Below are positions 24,964 through 32,772 of a stretch of DNA of 64,000 bases, one piece after another. The notes under the pieces were generated by a model. The model saw only the letters and a program-made list of their open reading frames with translations. It made no database searches and was not told where the DNA came from. This DNA comes from Nonomuraea wenchangensis. Lineage in GTDB: Bacteria; Actinomycetota; Actinomycetes; Streptosporangiales; Streptosporangiaceae. The position numbers and the translations under genes are program-made. Location of the stretch: the NCBI RefSeq assembly GCF_900111685.1, contig NZ_FOHX01000011.1:62001-126000 (forward strand), read 5' to 3'. The stretch's first letter is position 1, and the number at the start of each line of letters is the position of its first letter.

Positions 24964-25856
24964 GCCGCAAGATCATCCTCACCGTCGCCCCGACCGGCGG
25001 CATGGCGACCAAGGACCAGAACCCGCACCTGCCGGTGACCCCGCGGGAGATCGCGGACGACGTCGCCCGGTGCTGGGAGCTGGGCGCGAGCGTGGTCGCC
25101 GTGCACGCCCGGCGCGAGGACGGCCTCGCGACCTGCGATCCCGAGGTCTACTCCGAGATCAACCAGTTGATCCGGGCCCGTACCGACATCGTCATCAACA
25201 ACTCCACCGGCGGCGGCATCCACGGCGACCTGCCGGTCCGGCTCAACGACGAGTTGTGGGAGCTCGACTGGAACGAGCGGATCAAGGGCATCGAGGGCGA
25301 GCACTGCGAGATGGCCACGCTGGACTCCCACACCATCACGGCCTCGTTCGAGGGCCGCGAGCACCTGGTGACCACGACGCCCAAACGCGTGCGTCGGCTG
25401 CTGGAGGAGATGACCAAGCGCGGGATCAAGCCCGAGTGGGAGGTCTTCGACCTCGGCCACATCCTCTCCGACTTCACCGAGCTCGCCGCGGAGGGGCTCG
25501 ACACGAAGCCGTACTACTGCAACATCGTGCTCGGCGGCCAGCGAGGATTCCAGGGTGCGCTGCCCTACACCCCGAAGATCCTCCAGTTGCTCGTCGAGCA
25601 CCTGCCGGAGGGCACGATCTGGGGTGTCTCGGGGATCGGCCCGACTCAGCTTCCCGCGACCACGCACGGCCTGCTGCTCGGTGGGCACATGCGGGTGGGC
25701 CTGGAGGACAACCTCTACTACGCGCGTGGCGTGCCGGCGACGAACGTCCGGCTCGTGGAGCGGGCGGTGCGCATCATCAAGGAACTCGGCCACGAGCTCG
25801 CCACCCCGGCGGAGGCGCGCGAGCTGCTCGGACTCAAGCAGCTGAGCGCCGCATGA
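24960..25856 (+). CDS. BKACE (DUF849) beta-keto acid cleavage enzyme, altered Zn motif
   Basis: A 298-residue TIM-barrel protein of the 3-keto-5-aminohexanoate cleavage (Kce/BKACE) family, which condenses a beta-keto acid with acetyl-CoA to give acetoacetate and a new acyl-CoA. R245, E249 and D250 (RVGLEDN) match R226/E230/D231 of Kce with the same spacing. The family HxH zinc pair appears as A47-V48-H49 (VAVHARRED), so the first zinc histidine seems replaced by alanine. It overlaps HyuB by 4 nt. It probably processes the keto acid released after ring opening. The missing ligand makes activity or metal choice uncertain. Confidence 0.9.
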   Translation: MSRKIILTVAPTGGMATKDQNPHLPVTPREIADDVARCWELGASVVAVHARREDGLATCDPEVYSEINQLIRARTDIVINNSTGGGIHGDLPVRLNDELWELDWNERIKGIEGEHCEMATLDSHTITASFEGREHLVTTTPKRVRRLLEEMTKRGIKPEWEVFDLGHILSDFTELAAEGLDTKPYYCNIVLGGQRGFQGALPYTPKILQLLVEHLPEGTIWGVSGIGPTQLPATTHGLLLGGHMRVGLEDNLYYARGVPATNVRLVERAVRIIKELGHELATPAEARELLGLKQLSAA

Positions 25857-26242
25857 GCGTGCATCGGGTACGCGGCGTGGTCGCCTTCCACGAGACCGAC
25901 GCCTCCGGGCTGTACCACTACACGAACGCCCTCAAGTGGGCCGAGAACGCCGAGCACGTCCTCTACCGGTCGGTCGGCCTGCCGGTCGCCGGTTTCCCCC
26001 GGCGGACCGTCCGCGCGAGCTTCGAGCGGCCGCTCGCGGACGGCGCGGAATACGTCGTCGAGCTCCGGGTCGAGGCGCTGGGGAACACCTCGATCACCTA
26101 CGGGTGGCGGATCCTCGAGGCGGAGCACGTCGCCGTGAGCGGCGCGCACACGGTCGTCCACCTCGACGACTCAGGAAAGCCCTGCCGGGTGCCCGACGTG
26201 CTGCGCGCCGTGCTGCGCGACCTCATGGACGACCCGGCGTGA
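25853..26242 (+). CDS. Acyl-CoA thioesterase, 4HBT hotdog fold
   Basis: A 129-residue single-hotdog thioesterase. The catalytic-loop region FHETDASGLYHYTNALKW, with the aspartate of ETDASG, is the 4-hydroxybenzoyl-CoA thioesterase-type signature, and the helix and strands that follow have normal length. It should hydrolyse an acyl-CoA, sensibly the product of the BKACE next door, whose stop it overlaps (ATGA). It ends the operon. Its last 20 bases overlap the end of the opposite ECF42 sigma gene. Confidence 0.88.
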   Translation: MSVHRVRGVVAFHETDASGLYHYTNALKWAENAEHVLYRSVGLPVAGFPRRTVRASFERPLADGAEYVVELRVEALGNTSITYGWRILEAEHVAVSGAHTVVHLDDSGKPCRVPDVLRAVLRDLMDDPA

Positions 26243-27497
26243 CGGACCCGGCGGCGGCGCGCTCCAGGAACAGGTCGCGCTCGCGCGCGTTCCTGGTCAG
26301 CTCGGCCGCGCGCCGGAACTCGGCGCTCGCCTCCTCGGCCCGTCCGAGCCTGGCCAGCAGGTCCCCGCGGACGGCGGGCAGCTGCGCGTACCCCTGCAGG
26401 GCCCGCTCGTCCCGGAGGCTGTCGGCGATCTCCAGGCCGCGTGCGGGCCCGTACGCCATGCCGACCGCGACCGCCCGGTTCAGCTCGACGATCGGCGAGG
26501 GCGTGAGGTGCGCCAGCAGCCGGTAGAGGGCGGCCATGCGCTCCCAGTCGGTGGCCTCCGGGGTGAGCGCGCGGGCGTGGCAGGCGGCGATGGCGGCCTG
26601 CAGCCCGTACGGCCCGAGCGTGCCCAGCTCCTCGGCGCGGCGCAGCGCGGCCAGGCCGCGGCGGATCAGCAGCCGGTCCCAGCGGCTGCGGTCCTGGTCG
26701 AGCAGGAGGATGGGCCTGCCGTCGGGCGCGGTCCTGGCCGGGAGCCGCGAGGACTGGATCTCCATGAGCGCGAGCAGGCCGTGGACCTCGGGCTCTTCGG
26801 GCATGAGCCCGGCCAGCACGCGGCCGAGGCGCATGGCCTCCTGGCACAGCGACGGGCGGATCCAGTCGTCGCCGGCGGTCGCCGCGTACCCCTCGTTGAA
26901 GATCAGGTAGATGACCTCCAGGAGGGAGGCCAGCCGCGCCGGCAGCTCGGCGGGCGGCGGCAGCTCGATCGGGATCTTCTTGTCGGCGAGGGTGCGCTTG
27001 GCGCGCGAGATGCGCTGCCCGACGGTCGGCTCGGGAACCAGGAAGGCGCGGGCGATCTCGGCGGTGGTCAGGTTGCCGAGCAGGCGGAGGGTGAGCGCCA
27101 GCCGGCCCTCGACGGGGAGCGCCGGATGGCAGGCGGTGAAGATCAGGCGGAGCAGGTCGTCGCCGATGTGGTCGTCGAGGGCGTCGTCGAGCTCGGCCTC
27201 CGCCGACTCCTGGCGCAGCTCCTGGTCCAGGCCGATCTCCTGCAGCTTGCGCTGGTAGGTGTCGCGACGGCGGAACTGGTCGATGGCCCGATGCTTGGCG
27301 GTGAGCGTCAGCCACGCCCCCGGATTGTCCGGCACGCCCTTGCGCGGCCACTCCTCGAGCGCGGCCACCAGCGCGTCCTGCGCCAGCTCCTCGGCCAGCC
27401 CGATGTCGTTGACCATGCGGGCGAGGGCCGCGATGACCCGGGCGGACTCGATCCGCCACACCGCCTCCACCGCCCGATGCGCAGCGTCTACCGTCAT
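26223..27497 (-). CDS. ECF42-type sigma factor with C-terminal TPR-like domain
   Basis: A 424-residue sigma factor. Region 2 (residues ~15-80, RVIAALARMVNDIGLAEELAQDALVAALEEWP) and region 4 (~120-180, with RLLGNLTTAEIARAFLVPEPTVGQRISRAK) are followed by a ~230-residue helical extension (DUF6596/TPR-like, with EVIYLIFNEGYAA and AAIAACHA), the hallmark of the ECF42 group. Such proteins lack a classical anti-sigma factor and are typically encoded next to DGPF/YciI-domain proteins, as here. Start ATG 27497. It is convergent with the thioesterase, overlapping by 20 bp. Confidence 0.92.
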   Translation of the reverse strand: MTVDAAHRAVEAVWRIESARVIAALARMVNDIGLAEELAQDALVAALEEWPRKGVPDNPGAWLTLTAKHRAIDQFRRRDTYQRKLQEIGLDQELRQESAEAELDDALDDHIGDDLLRLIFTACHPALPVEGRLALTLRLLGNLTTAEIARAFLVPEPTVGQRISRAKRTLADKKIPIELPPPAELPARLASLLEVIYLIFNEGYAATAGDDWIRPSLCQEAMRLGRVLAGLMPEEPEVHGLLALMEIQSSRLPARTAPDGRPILLLDQDRSRWDRLLIRRGLAALRRAEELGTLGPYGLQAAIAACHARALTPEATDWERMAALYRLLAHLTPSPIVELNRAVAVGMAYGPARGLEIADSLRDERALQGYAQLPAVRGDLLARLGRAEEASAEFRRAAELTRNARERDLFLERAAAGSVTPGRP

Positions 27498-27554
27498 ATG
27501 TCCTTGAATATCACTGGGCCGGGGACCATGTCCCCGGCCCGGTGAAGCGGCTGA

Positions 27555-27929
27555 TCAGGCCGACGGGGCGAAGTCCTCCGGCCCGAACAGCCGCAGGATG
27601 TCCGACTCGCCCTCCCAACCCGGCCACAGGTCACGGTGCAGCTTGACGAAGCGGGTGGTCCACTCCACGATCTCCTCCTTGCTCCTGACCTCGTACAGCG
27701 CGTAGCTGATCAGCTCCTTGGCCTCGGCGAACGGCCCGTCGCTGACGGTCAGCCGGCCCCCGCTCACCTCGACCCGCGCTCCCTCGGAGCTGGGGGCCAG
27801 GCCGCTGTTGTCGAGCATGACCCCGGCCTCGGTGGCCTCCTGACCGAGCTTGAAGATGGCCTCCATGAGGTCGGCCGGCGGCGGTCCGGCGGGCTGGGCG
27901 GTGGCCTTGAACGTGACCAGGTAGCGCAT
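27555..27929 (-). CDS. YciI/DGPF-domain protein
   Basis: A 124-residue YCII-like (DGPF) protein. The eponymous motif SDGPFAEAKE is near residue 64, preceded by a VEVSGGRLTV strand and followed by the ISYALYEVRSKEE ferredoxin-like fold. It is the usual partner of ECF42 sigma factors and is thought to be part of their target regulon or signal chain; no enzymatic activity is firmly established. GAGGAG ribosome site before ATG 27929. It stands 57 bp upstream of the sigma gene. Confidence 0.9.
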   Translation of the reverse strand: MRYLVTFKATAQPAGPPPADLMEAIFKLGQEATEAGVMLDNSGLAPSSEGARVEVSGGRLTVSDGPFAEAKELISYALYEVRSKEEIVEWTTRFVKLHRDLWPGWEGESDILRLFGPEDFAPSA

Positions 27930-27968
27930 GTGAATCTCCTCGTTCCAGAGAGTTGTTGTTACGGGTGG

Positions 27969-28631
27969 TCAGGCGGCGTGACGGTACAGGCTCAGCGACA
28001 TCAGCGACAGCCAGCACCAGACCGCCACGATGCCGGCGACGAACATCAGGTTGGTCCAGGCGGATCCGGAGCCGCTCGCGATGCCGACGAACGAGCCGAG
28101 GAACAGCGTGCCGGTGACACGGGAGTACAGGGCCCAGCCGCCGCGGCCCTGGCGGGCCTGCCGGGAGGCGATGACGTAGCAGGCCGCCGCCATGCACAGG
28201 AACCCGACGCCGCCGACGGCCATGTGCAGGGTCCCTGACAGGGTGATGGCCCCCGGGCCCTCCGGGGTTCCGGCGGGGAAGCCCATAGCGGGGTCGGCGG
28301 GGAAGACCGCGGCACCGATCATGCTGGCGCCGAACACGCCGACCAGGGCCGGCGCCCATCGGGCTCCCCGCCCCGGCGTCAGTGCGCGGCGCAGGCCGGC
28401 GGCGGCGGCGATGGTGGCGAGGGCGGTGAGGACGAAGTTGGCGGTCTGGATCCAGCCGAGCTCGCCGTTGGCCAGGAAGCTCCACGGGTGGCGGGCCAGG
28501 TCGAAGCCCTCCCGGGTGAACGCCTGGGCCAGGGCGACGGTCACGTAGAAGGGTCCGGCGACGACGCCGCAGCCGAGGAGCAGGCGCTGGGTGGAGATCG
28601 GGCGGGCGTGGGTGAGCTGCTGCGTGGTCAT
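27969..28631 (-). CDS. DUF998 membrane protein
   Basis: A 220-residue integral membrane protein with six hydrophobic segments. The opening LLGCGVVAGPFYVTVALAQAFTREGFDLARHPWSFLAN (read in parts) with the RHPWSFLANG motif is typical of DUF998 proteins, of unknown function. ATG 28631 has GGAGG upstream; a longer reading to 28712 lacks one. It lies just upstream of the DGPF gene on the same strand. DUF998 proteins recur near ECF42/DGPF pairs, so the three are probably one regulon. Confidence 0.85.
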   Translation of the reverse strand: MTTQQLTHARPISTQRLLLGCGVVAGPFYVTVALAQAFTREGFDLARHPWSFLANGELGWIQTANFVLTALATIAAAAGLRRALTPGRGARWAPALVGVFGASMIGAAVFPADPAMGFPAGTPEGPGAITLSGTLHMAVGGVGFLCMAAACYVIASRQARQGRGGWALYSRVTGTLFLGSFVGIASGSGSAWTNLMFVAGIVAVWCWLSLMSLSLYRHAA

Positions 28632-29002
28632 GGTCGTCAACCTCCTGTCGGCGGGACCGGCGCATCCGGACCGTCTGCATACGCTGCGAACGGGCCGGGC
28701 CGATTTCGACACACGGTTTCAAGATCTTTTGAGATTCTTCCGGACGCGGCTCCGCCCGGGGGCGGGGGCGGGGTCCGAGGCCGCCGGCGGGCGGTGGCGG
28801 TCCGGCCGTCCCCGTCGGCCTCGGCGGCCCCTCCCGGCCGGGATCGTCGTGGAATTCTCCGGGAATTCACCGGGCGGAACAAATGGACGGTCGTATTCTT
28901 CAACCGCGCGCAAACAAACGACCCTGTCATGTCCGGCGGCTCCCTTTACGGGCGATGATCGGGTTTATCGCCGCGACCCAGCGGACAGCCCTCATTCATG
29001 CC
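28632..29002. other. Intergenic region between DUF998 and hpnD
   Basis: These 371 bases hold the divergent promoters of the DUF998 and hopanoid genes. I see no gene. The centre is a G/C-only stretch (28740-28850), and beyond it two EcoRI-type palindromes GAATTC (28852-28857 and 28863-28868) are 11 bp apart, a possible operator. An AT-rich segment, AACCGCGCGCAAACAAACG, near 28903-28921 is a likely promoter zone for hpnD. Confidence 0.4.
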
Positions 29003-29938
29003 ATGGGGGAAAATACGCAAACGGCCGTCGCTGCCATGACGTCCGAGCATTCCAAGAAGGCGTACCGGCACTGCGAGCAGATCATGCGCAGTCAGGCCCG
29101 CAACTTCTCGTACGGTCTGCGGCTGCTCCCCGTCCCCAAGCGGCGTGCGCTGAGCGCCGTCTACGCGCTCGCCCGCAGGATCGACGACATCGCCGACGGC
29201 GACGGCCCGGCCGGGCGGCGGCTGGCCGACCTGTCCGCGGTCCGCGAGACGCTGGACGCGGCCGGCCCCGACGCGCACGACCTCGTGCTGGTGGCGCTGT
29301 TCGAGGCCGCGCGCCGCTATCCGATCCCGCTGCGCGCGTTCGCCGATCTGGTCGACGGCTGCGTCGCGGACGTGCACGGGAGGACGTACGCGAGCTTCGA
29401 CGACCTGGTCGGCTACTGCCGGTGCGTCGCCGGCTCGATCGGGCGGCTGTCGCTGGGCGTGTTCGGCTCGGACGACGTCGAGGCGGCCACGCCGCTCGCG
29501 GACGCGCTCGGCGTGGCCCTGCAGATCACCAACATCCTGCGCGACCTGCGCGAGGACCGCATGGCCGGGCGGATCTACCTGCCCGCGGAGGACCTCGAAC
29601 GGTTCGGCTGCACCCTGGACGTCGACGCGTCCGGCCGGTTCCTGGACCCGCCGGAGCGCCTGGCCGACTTGGTCAGGTTCGAGGCCGACCGGGCACGCGA
29701 CTGGTTCGCGGTCGGGATGCGCCTGCTGCCCATGCTGGACGCGCGCAGCGCCGCCTGCACGGCCACCATGGCCGGCATCTACCGGTGCCTGCTCGACCGC
29801 ATCTCGGCCGATCCCCACCGCGCGGTGGCGGCTCGGCTGTCCTTGACGACGAAGGAGAAATCCGTGGTCGCGGTGCGGGCCCTCGCCCGGGCCGGGCGCG
29901 GGAGAGGCCGGCCGGCCGACCGTGCCGGGTCGCATTGA
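29003..29938 (+). CDS. hpnD: Presqualene diphosphate synthase HpnD
   Basis: A squalene/phytoene synthase-fold enzyme that joins two farnesyl diphosphates to presqualene diphosphate in the HpnC/D/E route. The first aspartate motif is RRIDDIADGDG, the second LRDLREDRMAGRIYLP, and RNFSYGLRLLP opens the conserved core. Start is uncertain: ATG 29003 (311 aa), 29036 (300 aa) and 28955 are in frame and none has a good ribosome site. It is separated from hpnC/hpnE by 2.8 kb, whereas these three are usually adjacent. Its TGA overlaps the TTG start of the DMT transporter. Confidence 0.9.
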   Translation: MGENTQTAVAAMTSEHSKKAYRHCEQIMRSQARNFSYGLRLLPVPKRRALSAVYALARRIDDIADGDGPAGRRLADLSAVRETLDAAGPDAHDLVLVALFEAARRYPIPLRAFADLVDGCVADVHGRTYASFDDLVGYCRCVAGSIGRLSLGVFGSDDVEAATPLADALGVALQITNILRDLREDRMAGRIYLPAEDLERFGCTLDVDASGRFLDPPERLADLVRFEADRARDWFAVGMRLLPMLDARSAACTATMAGIYRCLLDRISADPHRAVAARLSLTTKEKSVVAVRALARAGRGRGRPADRAGSH

Positions 29939-30795
29939 TCACTGCCGCGCTGCTGGCGGTGCTCGCGGCGCTGTGCAACGCCGTCTCCTCGGTCCTGCAG
30001 CGGCGCGCGGCGCTGACGGTGCCGCAGGATCCGAAGGCGCGGATGGGCCTGATCCTGGCGCTGGTGCGCAAGCCGGTGTGGCTGCTCGGGATCCTGGCGC
30101 TGATCGGGGGCTTCCTGTTCCAGGCCAGCGCGCTGTCGCGGGGAGCCGTCGCCCTGGTCCAGCCGGTCATGGTGGTCGAGCTGCCGTTCACCATGATCAT
30201 TCTGTCGCTGGCGTTCGGCGCCGTCCTGGACAGGCACCTCTGGCTGGCGATCGCCGCGTTGTCGGGCGGGCTCGCGATATTCCTCATGGCGGCGTCGCCT
30301 CAGGTGGGGCGGTGGCTTCCCGACGCGATCGGCTGGATCGTCGCCACCCTCGTGACCGTGGTCGTCGTGGCCGCGCTGGTCACGGTGGGGGTCCTGGCCA
30401 AGGGGCCCCTCCGGCCCGCGGCGATGGGCGTGGCCGCGGGCATCGGCTTCGCCTTCACCGCGACGCTCATGAAGAGGGTCACGACCATCGCCCAGGAGGA
30501 CCTGAGCGCGCTGCCGCTGACCTGGCAGTTGTACGCGATGGTGCTGGCCGGCCTGTGCAGTCTGGTCCTCCTGCAGCACGCCCTGCACAGCGGCCCGCTG
30601 GTGGTCGCGCAGCCCGCGCTGACCATCAGCGACCCCATCGCCGGCATCCTGTACGGCGCGCTGCTGTTCGGTGAGCCCATCCGCTCCGGCTCATGGATCG
30701 TGTTGGAGGCGATCGGCATCGGGAGCCTGGCCTATGGGGTCATCCAGCTGGCCCGCTCGCCGCTCATCCAGGCCCAGAACGCGCCCCTTCGGTGA
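29935..30795 (+). CDS. DMT-superfamily (NIPA/EamA-like) transporter
   Basis: A 286-residue protein with about nine hydrophobic helices, starting LITAALLAVLAALCNAVSS. The early NAVSSVLQRRAAL and the later AGIGFAFTATLMKRV and ISDPIAGILYGALLFGE segments resemble the DMT/NIPA-type family of metabolite or magnesium transporters. It starts at TTG 29935 in a TTGA overlap with hpnD, so it is translationally coupled to it. Upstream in frame there is no other start before the hpnD coding. Coupling suggests a role with hopanoid lipids (precursor or lipid movement), but this is inference. Its last 105 bases overlap the opposite glycosyltransferase gene. Confidence 0.8.
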   Translation: MITAALLAVLAALCNAVSSVLQRRAALTVPQDPKARMGLILALVRKPVWLLGILALIGGFLFQASALSRGAVALVQPVMVVELPFTMIILSLAFGAVLDRHLWLAIAALSGGLAIFLMAASPQVGRWLPDAIGWIVATLVTVVVVAALVTVGVLAKGPLRPAAMGVAAGIGFAFTATLMKRVTTIAQEDLSALPLTWQLYAMVLAGLCSLVLLQHALHSGPLVVAQPALTISDPIAGILYGALLFGEPIRSGSWIVLEAIGIGSLAYGVIQLARSPLIQAQNAPLR

Positions 30796-31848
30796 GGAGA
30801 CGAGGCCCGCCTCGGCCGGCATCGAGCGGAACAGGGCGGAGGCGCGGTCCGTACGGCGCTTGCGCGTCGGCGCGTCGTCGAGCAGGTCCAGCGCCTCCAG
30901 CAGCGCGGCCGCGTCGCCGGTGCACGCGCTCACCCCGGCCGCGGCCATCGCGCGCGCTCCGTCGCGCCCGTGGCCGCTGATCGGCCGGTGGATGACGACC
31001 GGCAGCCCGGCGGCGAACGCCTCCTCGCAGGTCAGGCCGGAGCCGTTGTCGACCAGGGCGTACGCGGCCGCCATGAGCTCGGGGACGTCGTCGCGCCAGC
31101 CGAGCGCGGGCCCCAGCCCGGCCGCGCGCAGGCGGCGCCGCAGCTCGGCGTTGTCCCCGCACAAGACGAGCGGCGTGTACCGCCCCGACCTCACCAGGGC
31201 GCGCGCGGTCGCGACGATCTCCCCGGCCCCCCATGACCCGCCCGACACCAGGACGAGCCGGTCGCCGGGATCCACGCCGACACCGCGGGCCACCCGCCCG
31301 GGATCGGCCACGGCCCGCCCGAACACCGGGCGGACGACGGGCGCGCAGCGCAGCGCCGGCCGACGGGTGCATGCGGCTACATATCCAATGATGTCGGGAT
31401 TCGGGCACAGGTACCGGTCGTTGCCGCGGTGCAGCCACAACCGGTGCACCGCGAAGTCCGTGACCAGCACAGTGCTCGGGCAGGCCAGCCCGCCGCGCTC
31501 GCGCAGCCGTCCCGTGATCTGCGCGGCCAGATGGAACGTCGAGACCACCTCGTCGGGCCGCCAGCCGTCCACGAGCCGGCGCAGGCGGGCCGCCGCGAGA
31601 ACCGTGAGCGGAGACGTCCCCGGCGCCCGTTTGCCGACGAAGAAGACCTGGTAGATGAGCTCGTAGAGCCAGGGGGCGCGCAGGATCATCCAGCGGTACC
31701 CGTGGCGCAGCGCCGTTCCCAGCCGGAGCGGGAAGAGCAGGAGGACATCGATGATCCGCGCTTCGGCGTTCTCGGCCGCGAGCCGCGCGGCCAGCTCGGC
31801 CGCGACCCCGTCGTGGCCGCTGCCCATCGACGCGGTGAGGATGAGCAC
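30691..31848 (-). CDS. MGDG synthase/MurG-like (GT28-type) glycosyltransferase
   Basis: A 385-residue GT-B enzyme. The N-terminal VLILTASMGSGHDGVAAEL with the GSGH motif is the MGDG-synthase-type acceptor domain, followed by VSTFHLAAQITGRL and VLVTDFAVHRLW. The C-terminal donor domain has LVLVSGGSWGAGE, DNGSGLTCEEAFAAGLPVV and GHGRDGARAM, typical of UDP-sugar binding. These enzymes glycosylate membrane lipids. Start GTG 31848 is the only one near the first strand. It sits inside the hopanoid region beside a NodB deacetylase, so an attractive substrate is a hopanoid. The last ~35 residues overlap the DMT gene and are not conserved-looking. Confidence 0.82.
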   Translation of the reverse strand: MLILTASMGSGHDGVAAELAARLAAENAEARIIDVLLLFPLRLGTALRHGYRWMILRAPWLYELIYQVFFVGKRAPGTSPLTVLAAARLRRLVDGWRPDEVVSTFHLAAQITGRLRERGGLACPSTVLVTDFAVHRLWLHRGNDRYLCPNPDIIGYVAACTRRPALRCAPVVRPVFGRAVADPGRVARGVGVDPGDRLVLVSGGSWGAGEIVATARALVRSGRYTPLVLCGDNAELRRRLRAAGLGPALGWRDDVPELMAAAYALVDNGSGLTCEEAFAAGLPVVIHRPISGHGRDGARAMAAAGVSACTGDAAALLEALDLLDDAPTRKRRTDRASALFRSMPAEAGLVSSPKGRVLGLDERRAGQLDDPIGQAPDADRLQHDP

Positions 31849-31893
31849 CCGCCGCCGCTTCCCGGCTCTCCCGGGCGGACGGGCGGCGCGGCG

Positions 31894-32616
31894 ATGAGCC
31901 GGATCGCCCTGCCGCTCGGGCTGGCCTGCCTGTCCCTGCTGCACGCGGCCCCGGCCGCCACCTGGCTGCCGTCGGTCCGGCGGTGGATGCCCGCTCTCGC
32001 CGGCGCCGGCGACCCCGGCCACGTGGCGCTCACCTTCGACGACGGTCCTCATCCCGGCTCCACCCCGCGTTTCCTGGACGAGCTCGGCCGCCTCGGCTGT
32101 CACGCGACCTTCTTCGTCCTCGGCGAGCTGCTCGAACGGCACCCGCGACTGGGCCGCCGCATCGTGGCCGAGGGCCACGAGCTGGCCGTGCACGGCTGGC
32201 GGCACGGCAACGCCCTGCTCGCCCCGCCGGGACGGCTGACGGCCGAGATCGGCCGCGCCGCCGGCCTGGTGCGGGCGGTCGCCGGGGTCCGCCCGGCCTG
32301 GTACCGCCCGCCCTACGGGGCTCTCAGCCTGGAGGCGCTGCTCTCCGCCCGCGTGCTGGGGCTGCGTCCCGTGCTGTGGACCGACTGGGGCCGGGACTGG
32401 GAGGCGGCGGCCACGCCGCGCTCGGTCCTCGCCACCGTGGCGGCCGGGCTGCGCGGCGGGGCGACCGTCCTGCTCCATGACTCCGACCACGCCTCCGTTC
32501 CTGGTTCCTGGCGATCGGCGCTCGACGCCCTCCCCGCGCTCGTGGAGCGCTGCCGGCTCATGGGCCTGAGGGTGGGACCGCTGCGCGACCACGGCGTGGC
32601 GGCGAGCCGCCGTTAA
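31894..32616 (+). CDS. Polysaccharide deacetylase-family protein (NodB domain)
   Basis: A 240-residue protein with an N-terminal hydrophobic signal or anchor (LPLGLACLSLLHAAPAA) and one NodB domain. All catalytic motifs are present: VALTFDDGPHPGSTP (catalytic base and metal Asp), HGWRH (H-x3-H metal site), WYRPPYGA, DWGRDWE and TVLLHDSDH. It would remove N-acetyl groups from an amino sugar outside or at the membrane. It is divergent from the glycosyltransferase (45-bp gap) and precedes hpnC. Together the pair may make and deacetylate an aminosugar hopanoid, the jobs done by HpnI and HpnK in proteobacteria. That role is inferred. Confidence 0.88.
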   Translation: MSRIALPLGLACLSLLHAAPAATWLPSVRRWMPALAGAGDPGHVALTFDDGPHPGSTPRFLDELGRLGCHATFFVLGELLERHPRLGRRIVAEGHELAVHGWRHGNALLAPPGRLTAEIGRAAGLVRAVAGVRPAWYRPPYGALSLEALLSARVLGLRPVLWTDWGRDWEAAATPRSVLATVAAGLRGGATVLLHDSDHASVPGSWRSALDALPALVERCRLMGLRVGPLRDHGVAASRR

Positions 32617-32721
32617 ATGCTGTGCAGCGGGTTCCCATAATGGCGAGTCCCCTTTCCCCGTGCATTCAAACGCCGATTTACCGGCGGCACCGACCAGTAA
32701 ATGCCGAGGCATTGGAATGCA
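32616..32721. promoter_or_regulatory. Cluster of AATGC half-sites upstream of hpnC
   Basis: In about 105 bp, AATGC or its complement GCATT occurs five times: 32616-32620, GCATT in 32661-32667, the perfect palindrome AATGCCGAGGCATT (32700-32713), and GAATGCA (32715-32721). This density in a high-GC gap is unlikely by chance and marks a probable multi-dimer regulator site for the hpnC-hpnH operon. Confidence 0.5.
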
Positions 32722-32757
32722 AACAGATCGCCCTCAGGTTTGCGCTGCCCGGACACG

Positions 32758-32763
32758 GATAAT
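32758..32763 (+). promoter_or_regulatory. -10 element, leaderless start of hpnC
   Basis: GATAAT ends 9 nt before the GTG start at 32773, and no ribosome site lies between. That geometry predicts transcription starting at or next to the GTG, so a leaderless mRNA. No good -35 is obvious, which suggests activator dependence. Confidence 0.5.
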
Positions 32764-32772
32764 TTCCCTGTC

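Noticed and set aside
28883..29002. Longer N-terminus for HpnD from 28883
   Set aside because: The first codon there is in the promoter region, and the added residues are not like HpnD.
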